Source of the DNA: Chelonoidis abingdonii
Lineage: Eukaryota; Chordata; Testudines; Testudinidae
Length of the DNA: 64,000 nt
Reading direction: 5' to 3'
NCBI RefSeq assembly: GCF_003597395.2
Contig: NC_133771.1
Coordinates: 59,603,454 to 59,667,453 of the forward strand
Shown here: positions 22,155-32,939 of the stretch, piece after piece
Layout: each line of letters starts with the position of its first letter
Numbering within the stretch: the first letter of the stretch is position 1
Made by a program: the position numbers and the translations under genes
Notes under the pieces: generated by a model
Told to the model about the DNA's origin: nothing
What the model saw: only the letters and a program-made list of their open reading frames with translations
Databases searched by the model: none

Positions 22155-23345
22155 CTGGGCCCCAGTTTAACAAAGCATTTAAGCACATGCTTAAGACAAT
22201 CTTTATGGAGCAATCCATTTACTTATATGTGCTTAGCTAAGTCTGTGGGACTTAAGCTGTGCTTAAACTGAAATACAAGCTTATGTACTTCCCTGACTTA
22301 AGGCTGCACTGTTGACTTGAGCCCCAGGCAGGAGATCCCAGTACCTGGAGAAACAGGCATGAATCCTACAGTGGCTCTGTGGTGTGACTGGCAGAAGGTA
22401 GACATCTGGAAAGATGCAAGATCTGCTGAAACTCAGTGTGAGTAGGAAGGCAGTCAGGGAGGTTAGTACTGGGACAATGATGTTTAAGGGGAAACAGGAG
22501 AAAAGGGATAGATCATGAGTTTATTTAGCTTCCATCCTTTGATTTAGAAACCTGAAAACAAGAATAGTGGCTATTATTTGGCCAACTCCTGCAGCCCTTG
22601 CTCAGGCCAAACTCCCACTGAAAGCAATCAGCATTTTCCTGAGAGTAAATAAAACAAAAGGCTCCCAGAATTGGCACAATATTATTAACTTAATATTAGA
22701 AATCCAATATACAGAACAAGAAAGCAACCAGCGCCTAACTTTTAGGTGCCTAGATGATCATAGGAACAACACTGCAAGGGCCAAAGAGAGAGAAATAAAT
22801 GTGTAGTACAATGATTAGGGCACCCACTTATGGGGCAGAGGACCCTGGATCAAGTTCCCCTGGTCCCTTCACTCCCTCTCTATCCATTTAGCAGGAGAGA
22901 TGCATTGAACCTTGTGTCAGGATGCCCCCTAGCTCAATGGTCGTCACAATCTCCTGAGAAGTAAGAGACCCCCTTTTCAAACCTTTCCTCAATGATCTGA
23001 TAAGGAAGGGAGGATTTAAACCTGGTCTCCCATATTCCAGGTGATACTCTAATCACTGGGCTACAAGTGATAAGGTGGGCAGCAGCACCACTACTGCCTC
23101 CTCCTCTTGCTGGCTTTTGAATGGGGTCCAGATTAGTAGGTTTTTTCAGAGAGCACAATAGGCAACCAAACACCCTGCATTGTGAATCACTCTGGGGATT
23201 AGGCAGGAGATTCCTAGAGGGAGGCAGCAGGGTGCATACCCAGACGCATAACCATAGATCCCTAGGGAATTTGGGTGCCTACAGGGTTCAGCAATAGCTT
23301 TTGGATTGTAGTGGGGAATTTAAGAACCTAAAAACAGGACTTAGG
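22155..23345. repeat. Interspersed repeats including two opposed tRNA-like segments
   Basis: The region opens with motifs of the type GCATTTAAGCACATGCTTAA. Near 22803-22858 the plus strand has ACAATGATTAGGGCACCCAC and GGACCCTGGATCAAGTTCCC, which read like the A- and B-box parts of a tRNA. Near 22998-23065 the minus strand has a second such segment (reverse complement of TTTAAACCTGGTCTCCCATA and of CTAATCACTGGGCTA). The arrangement parallels 12343-13870, and both share TTAGGTGCCTA motifs. It is probably a second copy of that element. Confidence 0.5.
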
Positions 23346-23349
23346 TGCC

Positions 23350-24470
23350 TACAGACTGACAGTCCCCAGGAACAATGAGGAGAGGACAATGCTCCAGGTC
23401 AGCCTGATTGACAGGGTGGGCAGGCTAATCAGGGAGTCAGGAGGCTGGGGGGTCCCGTCCTCCATGTGAACTGGAATTGCCTGGGTCAGACAGAGTGGGG
23501 CCAAGCAAAGGAGAAAACGGGCCCAAGCTGAGCTGGGGACCAGAGCTGTGCCAGATCCAGAGGGGCCAGAGAAGCAGCCCAGGAAGCAGGTCAGTGCTGG
23601 GAGCAGACTCACAGAAGCAACCCACAGAGCAGACCTGTGCTGGGAGGGGAGCTGCAGCAACCAGAGCCAGAGGGGCCAGAGAAGCAGCCCAGGGCGCTGG
23701 AGGCAGAGTGGAGATGGAGCTGTGGCTGGAGGAATCCAGAGTGGTGAGCAGCTGGGGAGAACGAGGTGGACCCTGGGCAGTGGGCCCAGCACAAGGACAC
23801 ACCCCCAGCCAAAAGGCCCTGCAGGCCAGACTTGGAGAGGGAATAGTAATCCCGGGGGGGCAGGGGTGATGTTGGGAAGAAGGGTCCTGCCCCCTAAAGC
23901 CTGAGAGCGTGTGGCCACCGCCAGAGCAAGTGTCCAACCCGCAGCATCCCTGCAGCACAGCCAGGGCCTGAGAAGGGGCCTGGGACTTGTGAGGAACAGA
24001 CTTCCTCACAAGTCCCAGGTCCCTTCTCAGGCCCTGGCTGTGCTGCAGGGATGCTGCGGGTTGGACACTTGCTCTGGCAGGGTTATGTGTTTTCTTTTAA
24101 CTTCCTATTTTTTCCTTATTTTTTTTATTTGATTGCTATTTAATAAATTGTATTTGCTTTGAACTGTATGTAATGGTCAGTGGGTCAGGGAAGCATCCAG
24201 TGCAGAGCAAGCATGCCAGAGTGGGGACACCTTAGCTTCTGCCCTAAGTGACCACAACAAGGGTTGAGTCCTCCAGGAATTCGGGCCCAGCCTTGTTGGG
24301 GTTATGAAGACTTTGCCACGCTTGAGAGTGGAAGGGGAGACCTCAAGGTCAGGAAGGCCTCTGGGTTAAGGAAGTGGGAGTGAGGACTCAGATCCTTTCG
24401 CTAGCTCATTCCACCGGGGTACTGTATAAGCCAGGAAAGTGGGACCATTGTCACGCTTACACATAGACTA
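23350..24470 (+). mobile_element. LTR-like GC-rich block containing a long palindrome
   Basis: The left part is GC-rich and contains a direct duplication of CCAGAGGGGCCAGAGAAGCAGCCCAG at about 23554 and 23668. It is followed by a T-rich segment with AATAAATTGTATTTGC (24142) that looks like an LTR polyadenylation region, then a GC-richer tail. There is no target duplication that I can fix, so the ends are approximate. The long frames on both strands from 23349 to 24009 are composition artefacts with no recognised domain. Confidence 0.45.
23920..24078. repeat. Near-perfect palindrome, 77-bp arms
   Basis: Arm 23920-23996 and arm 24002-24078 are reverse complements with one mismatch that I can find (GAAGGGGCC against GGTCCCTTC), separated by CAGAC. 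It lies just upstream of the AATAAATTG of the LTR-like block. Possible readings are a young inverted duplication inside an LTR, or an assembly artefact at a read end. Confidence 0.9.
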
Positions 24471-24604
24471 AAACACTTCCTGCCCTGATGAATAGTACTC
24501 TAAGGGTTAATGGTGGAATTACCCTGCACTGATGTCGCAAAAGCTCTGAGAGCTGCTAAGAGCATACACTGTAACTGAAGTCTCCTGACACATACTGAAC
24601 AAGT

Positions 24605-24808
24605 CAGTGATTCTCAAACTTTTTTACTGGTGACCCCTTTCACACAGCAAGCCTCTGAGCGCAACCCCCCGATCAATTAAAAATGCTTTTTAAAATATAT
24701 TTAACACCATTACAAATGCTGGAGGCAAAGTGGGGTTTGTGCTTCGCCCCCCATGTATGAGCCTTGCAAGCTCCTGAAGGGTTCAGACCCCCAATTTGAG
24801 AACCGCCG
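24605..24808. mobile_element. 204-bp hAT-type MITE with 8-bp target duplication
   Basis: It starts CAGTGATTCTCAAACTTTTT and ends CCCAATTTGAGAACCGCCG, inverted ends of about 16 bp. Flanks are GAACAAGT and GAATAAGT, 7 of 8 identical. The interior (GTGACCCCTTTCACACAGCA and later GGGTTCAGACCCCC) is non-coding and looks like an internal deletion derivative of a longer element. Confidence 0.85.
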
Positions 24809-25151
24809 GAATAAGTAATCACTGAGAATAATGAATATCAAATAGTGTATTTCAAGGCAGCAATTCTTACAAGCAGCTTTGCTTACATTATGCACTGTGG
24901 AAAGGAGATTTGAGCAACTTCTCAAAGAACCCTTTAAAGTTACATGACGGAATTGAAACTTTGATACAGGAAAAAACCCAATGGGAACAAGTTAAAGGTA
25001 ACTTTCAAAGTTCTGGGTTTGTTCCATCTTTTATTTTCATATGTTGTATAAGGAAGACCCCAAACATTGGGGGTATAGGGGGAGGTTGGCAAGGGGAAGA
25101 TTCTGCTTGTTCTTTACCATGGAAATATCAGAGGTATTCCTCTGCTCCTCC

Positions 25152-25709
25152 CAGGGCCGGTGCAACCATTTAGGTGACCTAGGCAGTCGCCTAGGGCGCT
25201 GGCATTTGGGGGGTGCCATTTTCTTCAGCAGCGACTGCGGCGGCCAGATCTTCGGCCGCCCTGGTCACCACCGGCATTTAGGCGGAGGGAGCTGGGGCAG
25301 GGGAGCGCGGGGAGGGCTGCCTTCAGGAACTAAGGGAGGGGGGCTGCAGGTAGGGGAACTCCCTGCCCCAGCTCACCCCTGCCCCGCCTCCTCTCCGAGC
25401 ACTCCATGGCTGCTTCACTTCTCCCACCTCCCAGGCTTGCAGCGCCAATCAGCTTAGGCACCACAAGCCTGGGAGGCGGGAGAAGTGAAGCGGCCACGGC
25501 ATGCTCGGGGTGCTCGTGCACAGAGCAGGGGTGAGCTCGGGCGGGGGGGTGCCTCAGGGTGGAGAATGGGGAGCTGCCACAAGGGGCGTGCCTCAGGGCG
25601 GGGGGGGGAGCTGCTGTGGGAGGGGTACCTCAGAGCATGGGCGTGGGTGGGGGGAAGGCACAAGGTGGAAGTTTCTCCTAGGGCGCGAAACATCCTTGCA
25701 CCGGCCCTG
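25152..25709 (-). mobile_element. 558-bp hAT-type element with 8-bp target duplication, reverse copy
   Basis: The termini CAGGGCCGGTGCAACC and TCCTTGCACCGGCCCTG are inverted repeats, flanked by an exact GCTCCTCC on each side (25144-25151 and 25710-25717). Compared with 12424-12978 the orientation is reversed: here the GGTGACCTAGGC end comes first and the GGTGGAAGTTTC end last. It retains the internal inverted repeat near 25430-25490. There is no transposase, and the several overlapping frames are shadows. Confidence 0.93.
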
Positions 25710-26143
25710 GCTCCTCCTTGTGTTTTCTAAAGAACCCTCCTAGATGTCTGAGAACAAATGATGCCCATAAAACCTAAATGGACAGGTTGAAGGTGTTGTG
25801 TGTTGAAGAGAGGTTACATTGCTACAAAACATGACTTAGTCCATTGCAGTTAACAAAACCAGATATAAAACAGAGTTTTAAACAGTATGGCAAATGTCTC
25901 AATTGCTTAGTCTCTTTTCTGGACTCTAGTGATTCACTCATTCCCTGCAGACTTCCAGGGCAGACGAGACCTAAATTTCTCATTTTCTAATGTTAAACCA
26001 AAACCTAACTGCAGGCTGGCAAACCCGTTCCACAGCCTGGAACAGTTGTTCTTATCCATCATAAAAAAGAGAGGTCAGAGGCCCATTTTATTTTCCTTTG
26101 CAGGTCATCTTGAATAAGAGTTTAACAACAGTCATGTCAGAAT

Positions 26144-26496
26144 CAGGGCCAGCTCCAGGCACCAGCATCCCAAGCTGGTGCTTAGGGCAGCATTCTGCAA
26201 GGGGCGGCAGTCCCTGTGTTTTTGCCCCCCAAGCAGCACACCGAATTGCCGCTGTGGGCGACGGGGGCAGTCCGTCTGCCCTTAGGGCGGCAGGTGCATT
26301 TCCGCGGGACAGCAAGTCGGCAGCAGCTTCTATGTTTAGCTGTCCAGGGTGGCTTCAGCTAAACATAGAAGCTGCCGTCAAATTGCTGCCGCTACAGAAA
26401 CACACCTGCCGCCCTAAGGGCATACGGACTGCCCCCGCTGTCCGGCACCAATTCGGCACGCTGCTTGGGGCGGCGAAAACTGTAGAGCCGGCCCTG
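26144..26496. mobile_element. 353-bp hAT-type palindromic element with 8-bp target duplication
   Basis: It begins CAGGGCCAGCTCCAGG and ends GTAGAGCCGGCCCTG, and is flanked by GTCAGAAT on both sides (26136-26143, 26497-26504). The interior folds back: GCAGCTTCTATGTTTAGCTG at 26322 and CAGCTAAACATAGAAGCTGC at 26355 are exact inverted copies, and further pairs such as CTTAGGGCGGCAGGTG and CACCTGCCGCCCTAAGG extend the stem. It differs in sequence from the 12424/25152 family. Confidence 0.92.
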
Positions 26497-26509
26497 GTCA
26501 GAATTCTTT

Positions 26510-27335
26510 GCTCTGGTATCTGTATAATCGTCCATCCTCTCAATATATTAAGGCTCTTCATTAGATTGGTTATACCCATTCAGATTTTCCATAACGCATG
26601 TCCCACAACGTAAATCTTAGCAGAGAAGGACCGGGAGACAAACATTCCCATAGTAGGGAGTAACTTTTCAGAGCTAAGCGTTTGCCTTGTTTTGTTTTCT
26701 AGCACTTTATTCAATGCTTTTCAATACTAATCTTAACCTTGTTCTTCTTCTTCCATCACCCACTTGCCTGAAAAGTGTTTTCTGGACTGTATCTTTTTCC
26801 ACTGAAAACCTGTTGGGTGTGATAATATTTAGGTTCCTTCAGAGTGTGACAGTAAATGGAAAAATGTTCAGACCTTCTGAATACTTTTCCTCTCTGGAAC
26901 TGACCTTCACTTTGTATGTGACCATTTAAAGGGCAATACGAAAGGACAGATTTTTTTTTTTCTGTTCCAGAAAATTTGAAACATGTAGTATATTACACAC
27001 AGATATGGGATTAGAGTATATAGAGAACTGCACACAGGGCCAAATCCAAACATTTTCACCCAGTTTTCCTGCAGTCTCTATTCTGGCAGCTTCCCATTAA
27101 CTTCAGTATAAGTTCGACTTAATAAAGACCTGATGATTTTGCTCCTTATAAATACATTAAAATTAAAACTGATAGTATTGTGAGAACCAGTTAAAAGCCA
27201 ACATTTCCGAAGCATTACCACAGACAGGCATGGGAGGCACAATTGTTATTTCCTGTTCACAGTACTCTGTCATGCTCAAGTTCTAATTTCAGATGCGTGA
27301 AAGTGAAATATCCTGTTTTTGAGCTAGGCAGCAAT
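26510..27335. other. Intergenic sequence, nothing recognised
   Basis: AT-rich intergenic DNA without a gene, RNA or identifiable transposon end. The frame at 26687-26929 has no similarity that I recognise. Confidence 0.5.
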
Positions 27336-27337
27336 CT

Positions 27338-27464
27338 TAGGGTGACCAGATGTCCTGATTTTATAGTGACAGTCCCAATTTTTGGGTCTTTTTCTTATAT
27401 AGGCTCCTATTACTCTTCCCCCACCCCCGTCCCAATTTTTCACACTTGCTGTCTGGTCACCCTA
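27338..27464. mobile_element. 127-bp hAT-type MITE (TAGGGTGACC family), copy 2
   Basis: The ends TAGGGTGACCAGATGTCC and CTGTCTGGTCACCCTA are inverted repeats, flanked by an exact AGCAATCT on both sides (27330-27337 and 27465-27472). It is in reverse orientation relative to copy 1. The interior has GATTTTATAGTGACAGTCCC. The exact duplication and intact ends make it the best copy of the three. Confidence 0.95.
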
Positions 27465-28077
27465 AGCAATCTGCACAGCACAGCTGAGGCTGTTTGAGCT
27501 GAAGATCAACAAAGCGCTCATAAATATTCACGACAATAAAAAAGGATTTGTTTCGACTGTATTTGTGCCTCTTTTGTGGTCAGTTTCCATGGCTATGCTC
27601 TAACACAGGAGCTCACTGGTAGGAATGTTCCTTGAAGCAATGTATTTTAAGTGTGTATTCACAGAAAGCAAATTCTGAAGTAAAAATGTGAAGGTTCAAA
27701 CCAGAAACTTGATTATTTGCTTGCAAATTCTTTGGAGCAAGGACTGTGTCTTGTGCAGTACCTAGAACAATGGATCCCTGATTCTGATTGGTACTATGGC
27801 CGTATAAATATTAACAAGTTATCCAACCGTGGAACAGAAACAATACTAGCTGATCTCACCAGTATAGCTCCAATATCTGATATCACAACAAACTGCAGAT
27901 AAATAATTCAAACACCACTAATTATATGTAGAAATTATTTAGCAAATAATTTTAAATAATGACCACACTTGAAAAGGTGGTAAACTCCTCTCAGACTATT
28001 TACAAACAGCAAAAATGCTAAATTTAATCAAATAAATTATTAGTTATGAATTTTTCATTCAGTCCTAGAGGTTAGAT

Positions 28078-28768
28078 CAGAGGGGGGCAAACCACGGCAT
28101 GCAGGGCACATCCAGCCCCTGAGACCATCCTGCCCAGCCCCCGAACTCCTGCCCTGGGAGGCTACCCCTGGACCCTCCCCTGCTGTTCCCCCTCTCCCCC
28201 AGCCTCAGCTCATTCTGCGACTGGCACAGTGCTCTGGGTGGTGGGGCTGTGAGCTCCTGGGGCAGCGCAGCTGCAGAGCCAGGGCCTGACCCAGTCTCTG
28301 TGCTGCACAGTGATGTGGTGGCGGCATGGCCCGGCTCCAGCTGGTCAGCACTGCTGTAGCGCCGCCAGCCACCAGTGCTCCAGGCAGCACAGTAAGGGAG
28401 CAGGGAGTGTCTGTAGGGTGTTGGATAGAGAGCAGGGGAGTTTGGGGGGTGGTCAGGGGGTGGGGGGGTGGATAGGGGTTGGGGCAGTTGGAGGGAGGAA
28501 CAGGGGGTTGAATGGGGGCAGGGGTCCTGGGAGGCAGTCAGGAAGGAGGGCGGTGGATGGAGCAGGAGTCCCTATGGGGCCATCAGGAATGAGAGGAGGG
28601 GTTGGATGGGACGGCAGGGGTCTGGGTGCAGTCAGGGGACAGGGGGTGTTGAATGGGGCAGGAGTCCTGGGGGGGGCAGATAGGTGGTAGGGGCCAGGCC
28701 ACTGCCCCCTCCCCTAACAATTTATGAAACCCGATGCAGCCCTCAGGCCAAAAATTTGCCCACCCCTG
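28078..28768. mobile_element. 691-bp hAT-type non-autonomous element with 8-bp target duplication
   Basis: It starts CAGAGGGGGGCAAACCACGG and ends AAATTTGCCCACCCCTG, and is flanked by GGTTAGAT on both sides (28070-28077, 28769-28776). The interior is GC-rich, with a G-rich degenerate tandem stretch at about 28430-28690 (GGGGGTGGATAGGGG, GGGGGTTGAATGGGGGCAGG). Frames across that stretch are artefacts. No transposase domain is present. Confidence 0.92.
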
Positions 28769-29534
28769 GGTTAGATGCTAGCCTTGTGTGTGTAACAGGA
28801 CATGTATTTTAGTATAGAATTTGGAGAGTGTGGTTAACTCAGTAGGCCACAAGATGTCACTGATGTTTCAAACGACCAAAGGTGAAACTGCATTATGAAA
28901 TGTGAAGACTTTGCTTCATTAAAATCAATGATGAAACTCCCACAGACGTCAGTGGGGTCAGGATAATCATCCAGTCTGATTCTGAATTTAATCTGCGCCA
29001 TTGGATTGGAGTATTGCAGTGATCGAGATTAGACATGGGTGCCCATGTAAAGGTTTGGTTAAATTCAGAAAAGCAACAAAAATTTCTCTCTGAAGCTCAT
29101 CCTAACATCCTTGAGTTGGAAAATTTACTAGAGTGTTTTCTCATTAGATTTGGTTTTGTCTGGGTCATAAAAGCAGCTATCATTGCATTGTTAATATTCT
29201 CTCCTCCTGTACTGGATGTCAATTTAAAGGGAAGAGCAGTTTGAGGTGAAGAAAAAAAAAATGCTACTGAAACTTTTTTCTATTTCAATAGATGAAGCTA
29301 CGAGCAGTGCATCTTATAGTGTTTTCCCATGTGTTGCATGTATATTTATAAGTGTAGTGAAGCTGCTGATTATTGACTATCTTAGTCTCATGTTACCATG
29401 GTACAATGTGTACTGCTTTCACTATAACAGCAATATCCAGGATTTTGACAGAAGATCTCCAAGATAAACCCAGGATGCGAAAAGAAACTGTATTCATGAT
29501 TCAACAGGAGACACATTTTTCTCTGAGACAATAT

Positions 29535-29640
29535 AGATTATGGGCTAGACCCCCCATTGGTATAAATCAGTATAGTTCCATGGACTTCACTGGAAATAAG
29601 CCAGTGTACCCTCACTAATAAGATTCTGGCCCTTAATCTC
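29535..29640. repeat. Old short repeat (MITE or SINE relic)
   Basis: ATGGGCTAGACCCCCCATTGGTATAAATCAG, CCATGGACTTCACTGG and AGATTCTGGCCCTTAATCTCC are the diverged ends and core of a repeat common in reptile genomes, in which an ATTCTGGCCC-type end pairs with its inverted partner. Degenerate; ends approximate. Confidence 0.4.
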
Positions 29641-29944
29641 CAAGTATCATGTTCGGCAGAAGTCCTGTGGTATCAGAAATGCTTTTGGCTCAAGATAAAA
29701 CTGAAGGAATTAAAGGTTCCAAAATATAGTTGGTGAGGCATATTCACCCATATATCAGGGATAATTTATGCTGCCTTCCTACATATAGCCTGCAGTGTCA
29801 ATAGGAGAGAACATTCTTCATTTCCTATTCCAAAGTGCTGTGTTTTATTGCTGTGTGCTATTAAAACAGCTGTCATGCCTTGACAGCCCTTCAGTGAAAG
29901 TGCCAGTTGGGCAACAGAGAGAAACTTATTATTGACAGATAGTG

Positions 29945-30045
29945 GTGAGCGTAATGCTTGCTTTATATAGTTATAAAGTGCTTTAGGATCCTTCAGGATG
30001 AAAAGTGCTCTGCAACTGTACAATGTTATATTATCAACTAACACA
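29945..30045. repeat. Ancient amniote repeat fragment
   Basis: The stretch TATAAAGTGCTTTAGGATCC followed by TTCAGGATGAAAAGTGCTCT matches the familiar pattern of a very old interspersed repeat shared by amniotes. Only a fragment remains; assignment is by memory of the motif. Confidence 0.4.
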
Positions 30046-30049
30046 GTGG

Positions 30050-32515
30050 GCCAAATCCTACTCTGTGGCAGTGTGGTGCTAGTCCCTGGCATAAAGCTGT
30101 CCTAAACCCTGCCCATCCGACCTTTAGAGGTGCCTCACGTCCTGCAAAGGAAGATCCTCGGGTGATACTGATCCACCACAGTAGGTTCTTTATAATGCCC
30201 TCCTCCCAGCTGCTGGTATTGAAGGTCATGGCTAGGGAAGGGAGGACATGGCTGGCATGTCCTTACATCCTGGTGATTTTTGGCAGCCAAAATAGCCCTT
30301 TGAGACCATTGGAGATGGTCATAGATTACAGCTGATCTGAAAATGCTCTAATTTGCACTGGGACGGGGCCAGGAGCAGGCAGTACTTACAGCTATATTTC
30401 AGCCATATGTAGCTATACACCCCTTCAACAAAATACTACAATTATCAATAATGAGGGAAGGGTGTGCACCTGTAAAGCCTCTAATTATGCAGCTCCGTCT
30501 CTCTCCTATTAGCAAAGGTGGGTGAGGCCTGAAGGTTTGGTTCATGTGGGCTACATGAAATAAATTTTGCTCAGAGAGACTGGCATCAGACCAATCTGTT
30601 CTGATTGACATTCCTGAGCCATCAAGAAACCTCCCCCTTCCAATAGGGCACTTTGCACCAGCCCCTTCCCCCCACAGTTTCCCCATCTCCTTATTTAGCC
30701 TATACCCAGTACGAGCTCGATTGACAAAGCACTTTTTTTGCTGGTATAAACTGTCTGCACAAGAAGGATTTGCTGGTGTTGCCATATTGACAAATCCTTT
30801 CCAGTGTAGACCAGCCCTCATGCTTCCCTTTTCCCCAGCCCATGCACAATCCACCCCAGGGGTCTTATGGGATGGCAGGAATCTGTTGTCCCCTTCTCAC
30901 TCACGCAGAATAGGAAAGCAAGAGAGGAGAAATACTCTGCCACTGCTAGCTCTGCTTCTGAGCTGGCTACAGATACGGGCCCATAATTCCTAGCCAAGTA
31001 ACAAGGGAAATCATAACCACCACTGTTTCCTCTCTGCTCTTCCCCCACGCTGATCTTCCATATACACATTCTCCCCGGGGTCACTTAGCAATCATGAAGT
31101 AAGGATTACAGGTTCTCTCTTCCTTGATGTGTAGTTGGCAGTTCTACCTGCACACCCAGCTCTGAAAATCACGGGATCAGATGAGCTTCTCACGTCAACG
31201 CAAGAGCTGCTCCTGCAGGCTCCAAAATCCCATGACCCACGATGAGTTGGTGAGCATAAGCAATTCTGCTGTAGAAATCTTTTTAAGGGCTGGTCTATGT
31301 GGGTAAACACTGCTGCTTCCCCCAAAAACCCACCTATAGACAAGGGACAACAGCCCCTCCCAGGTAACCCTGTGAAGACGTGCTGGGGACTGGCTGTCTT
31401 CTGCCCTCTGAAGAAACTGGGGGAGAGGAAATCAAAATATCAGCTCCCACCATACCCCAGAATCCGTCTGTGTAATGGTCCAGATCCAGAACCTGAAGAA
31501 GGATGAGGTTAGGGCACCTGAAAGGAAGGCAGAAATAAAAAGGTGCTACATTCAAAAACATTTGACATCACAGATCACACTAGAAATCAACCTTACCCTG
31601 ATTTCAGGTGGGCTTACAGTTCTCTAGATGAATTTTAATACTAATGGGGATGAATGTAATTTCCCACTGGCATTTATGTCATTTTTTTAAATTCTTTAGT
31701 AGCTTTTGTATCTTTGCATGCTTTGAAAAGATGGAAAATAATACCATAGTTAAAGTGTGTTTTAAGTCATTCTGTTGTGTAGAGTGTTTTTCTGCTGAAG
31801 TGCTGGTTACCTAGGAAACTGCTGTAGGGTGGAATTTGGATAGATATGTTGTCAATAACTAATGTGAATTGTAAGTGGATTTTCAAGTGGTGGAAAGGGA
31901 ATAAAATGTATTGAACAAGTAAATGCTTGAAATATGAGGATTGTGGGCCAGATTTTCTGACTCCTCAGGACTTAAATATGTGTCTAATATGCATGTGCAA
32001 ATATTAGCATTATGCATGCAATCTGGTAGTTGAAATGACAAAAAATGCATTTGTGTGAACTAGTAAATGAACTGCACGTGCAATTGTGTGGACAAAGTGG
32101 GCATGCATCTACCCTAGATGGTTAAGAGGAAAAGAACTGTACTGATGTTTTAAACAATATGCCCAGTGTATTCACATATAGTGTGGAGACTTTAAAAAAT
32201 ATGGCTGCCTGTTGTGTAGACTTGAGCTGCAACATTGGGTGTCTAGAAAAAAATGTTCTATTTAAAAAAAAATGCTATGAAGCATTTGGTGATTTCAGGA
32301 CCTGTCCATGAAGGTCTGTGGAGTCATTTATGTAAGGAAATGTTATTGTTCATTGAATATTTTCCGGGAATTGTCCAAGTTTTCTAGTAGGCACTTGTAA
32401 TATGTTAAAAGACATGAGACAGCAAATGGATGATTCTGAGGGAGTTTTACCAGGGGTTTTAATCTTCATAGCTATATTTTCAATCAGCAATCCATTCAAA
32501 TATCTACCTATCTAA
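30050..32515. other. Intergenic sequence with repeat-end fragments
   Basis: No gene is visible. Two repeat ends stand out: TCCAGTGTAGACCAGCCCTC at 30801 and AAGGGCTGGTCTATGTGGGT at 31285. They are inverted copies of one terminus, but point outward from the 470-bp interval between them, so they probably belong to two separate partial insertions. The remaining sequence is unremarkable. Confidence 0.4.
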
Positions 32516-32517
32516 GG

Positions 32518-32932
32518 CAGCGGTTCTCCAACTTATTTGATTGGACCCTCGTTCTTTGTATCTGTAGTCATTTATGCCCCACCTACTCCACAAATATATA
32601 TATTGCCACAAGCTCTGAAGGAAAAGTGAAGAGAGTAGCTGCTGGCTGGGTGCCCAGTTCTGAAGGCAGCACTGTGCCAGCAGTCACATAATGGGTGGCG
32701 ATTTGAGAAGTGATATTTGTCATCACTTTTCACAGCAGACTTAGCACCCCATTGCTACTTTTACTTCTGTCCTGCCACCCTGAGTCTGACAGAGCCTCAT
32801 TGCCTCCAGCTGAGGGATTGCAGGGGAAGGAGAGCCTGAGCCAGGCTGCCTCCCGGTGAGGGACTGGGAGGGGGGGGAAGGATAGCCCAAACCTGGGCCG
32901 CCTCCTAGTAAGGGATAGTTCGAGATCTACTG
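32518..32932. mobile_element. Probable hAT-type element, 415 bp, imperfect target duplication
   Basis: The left end CAGCGGTTCTCCAACTTATTT resembles the hAT end class at 24605. The right end GAGATCTACTG is short and diverged. Flanks ATCTAAGG and CTCTAAAG match at 6 of 8 positions. The interior mixes AT- and GC-rich parts with no coding frame. Confidence 0.5.
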
Positions 32933-32939
32933 CTCTAAA

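Noticed and set aside
23349..24009. Two long minus-strand frames (189 and 190 codons) in GC-rich DNA
   Set aside because: They overlap a palindrome and direct duplications, have no known domain, and parallel frames are open on the plus strand. Composition explains them.
30801..31305. A 500-bp MITE bounded by CCAGTGTAGACCAGCCC and GGGCTGGTCTATGTGG
   Set aside because: The two ends point outward relative to the interval, so they would belong to two different partial copies.
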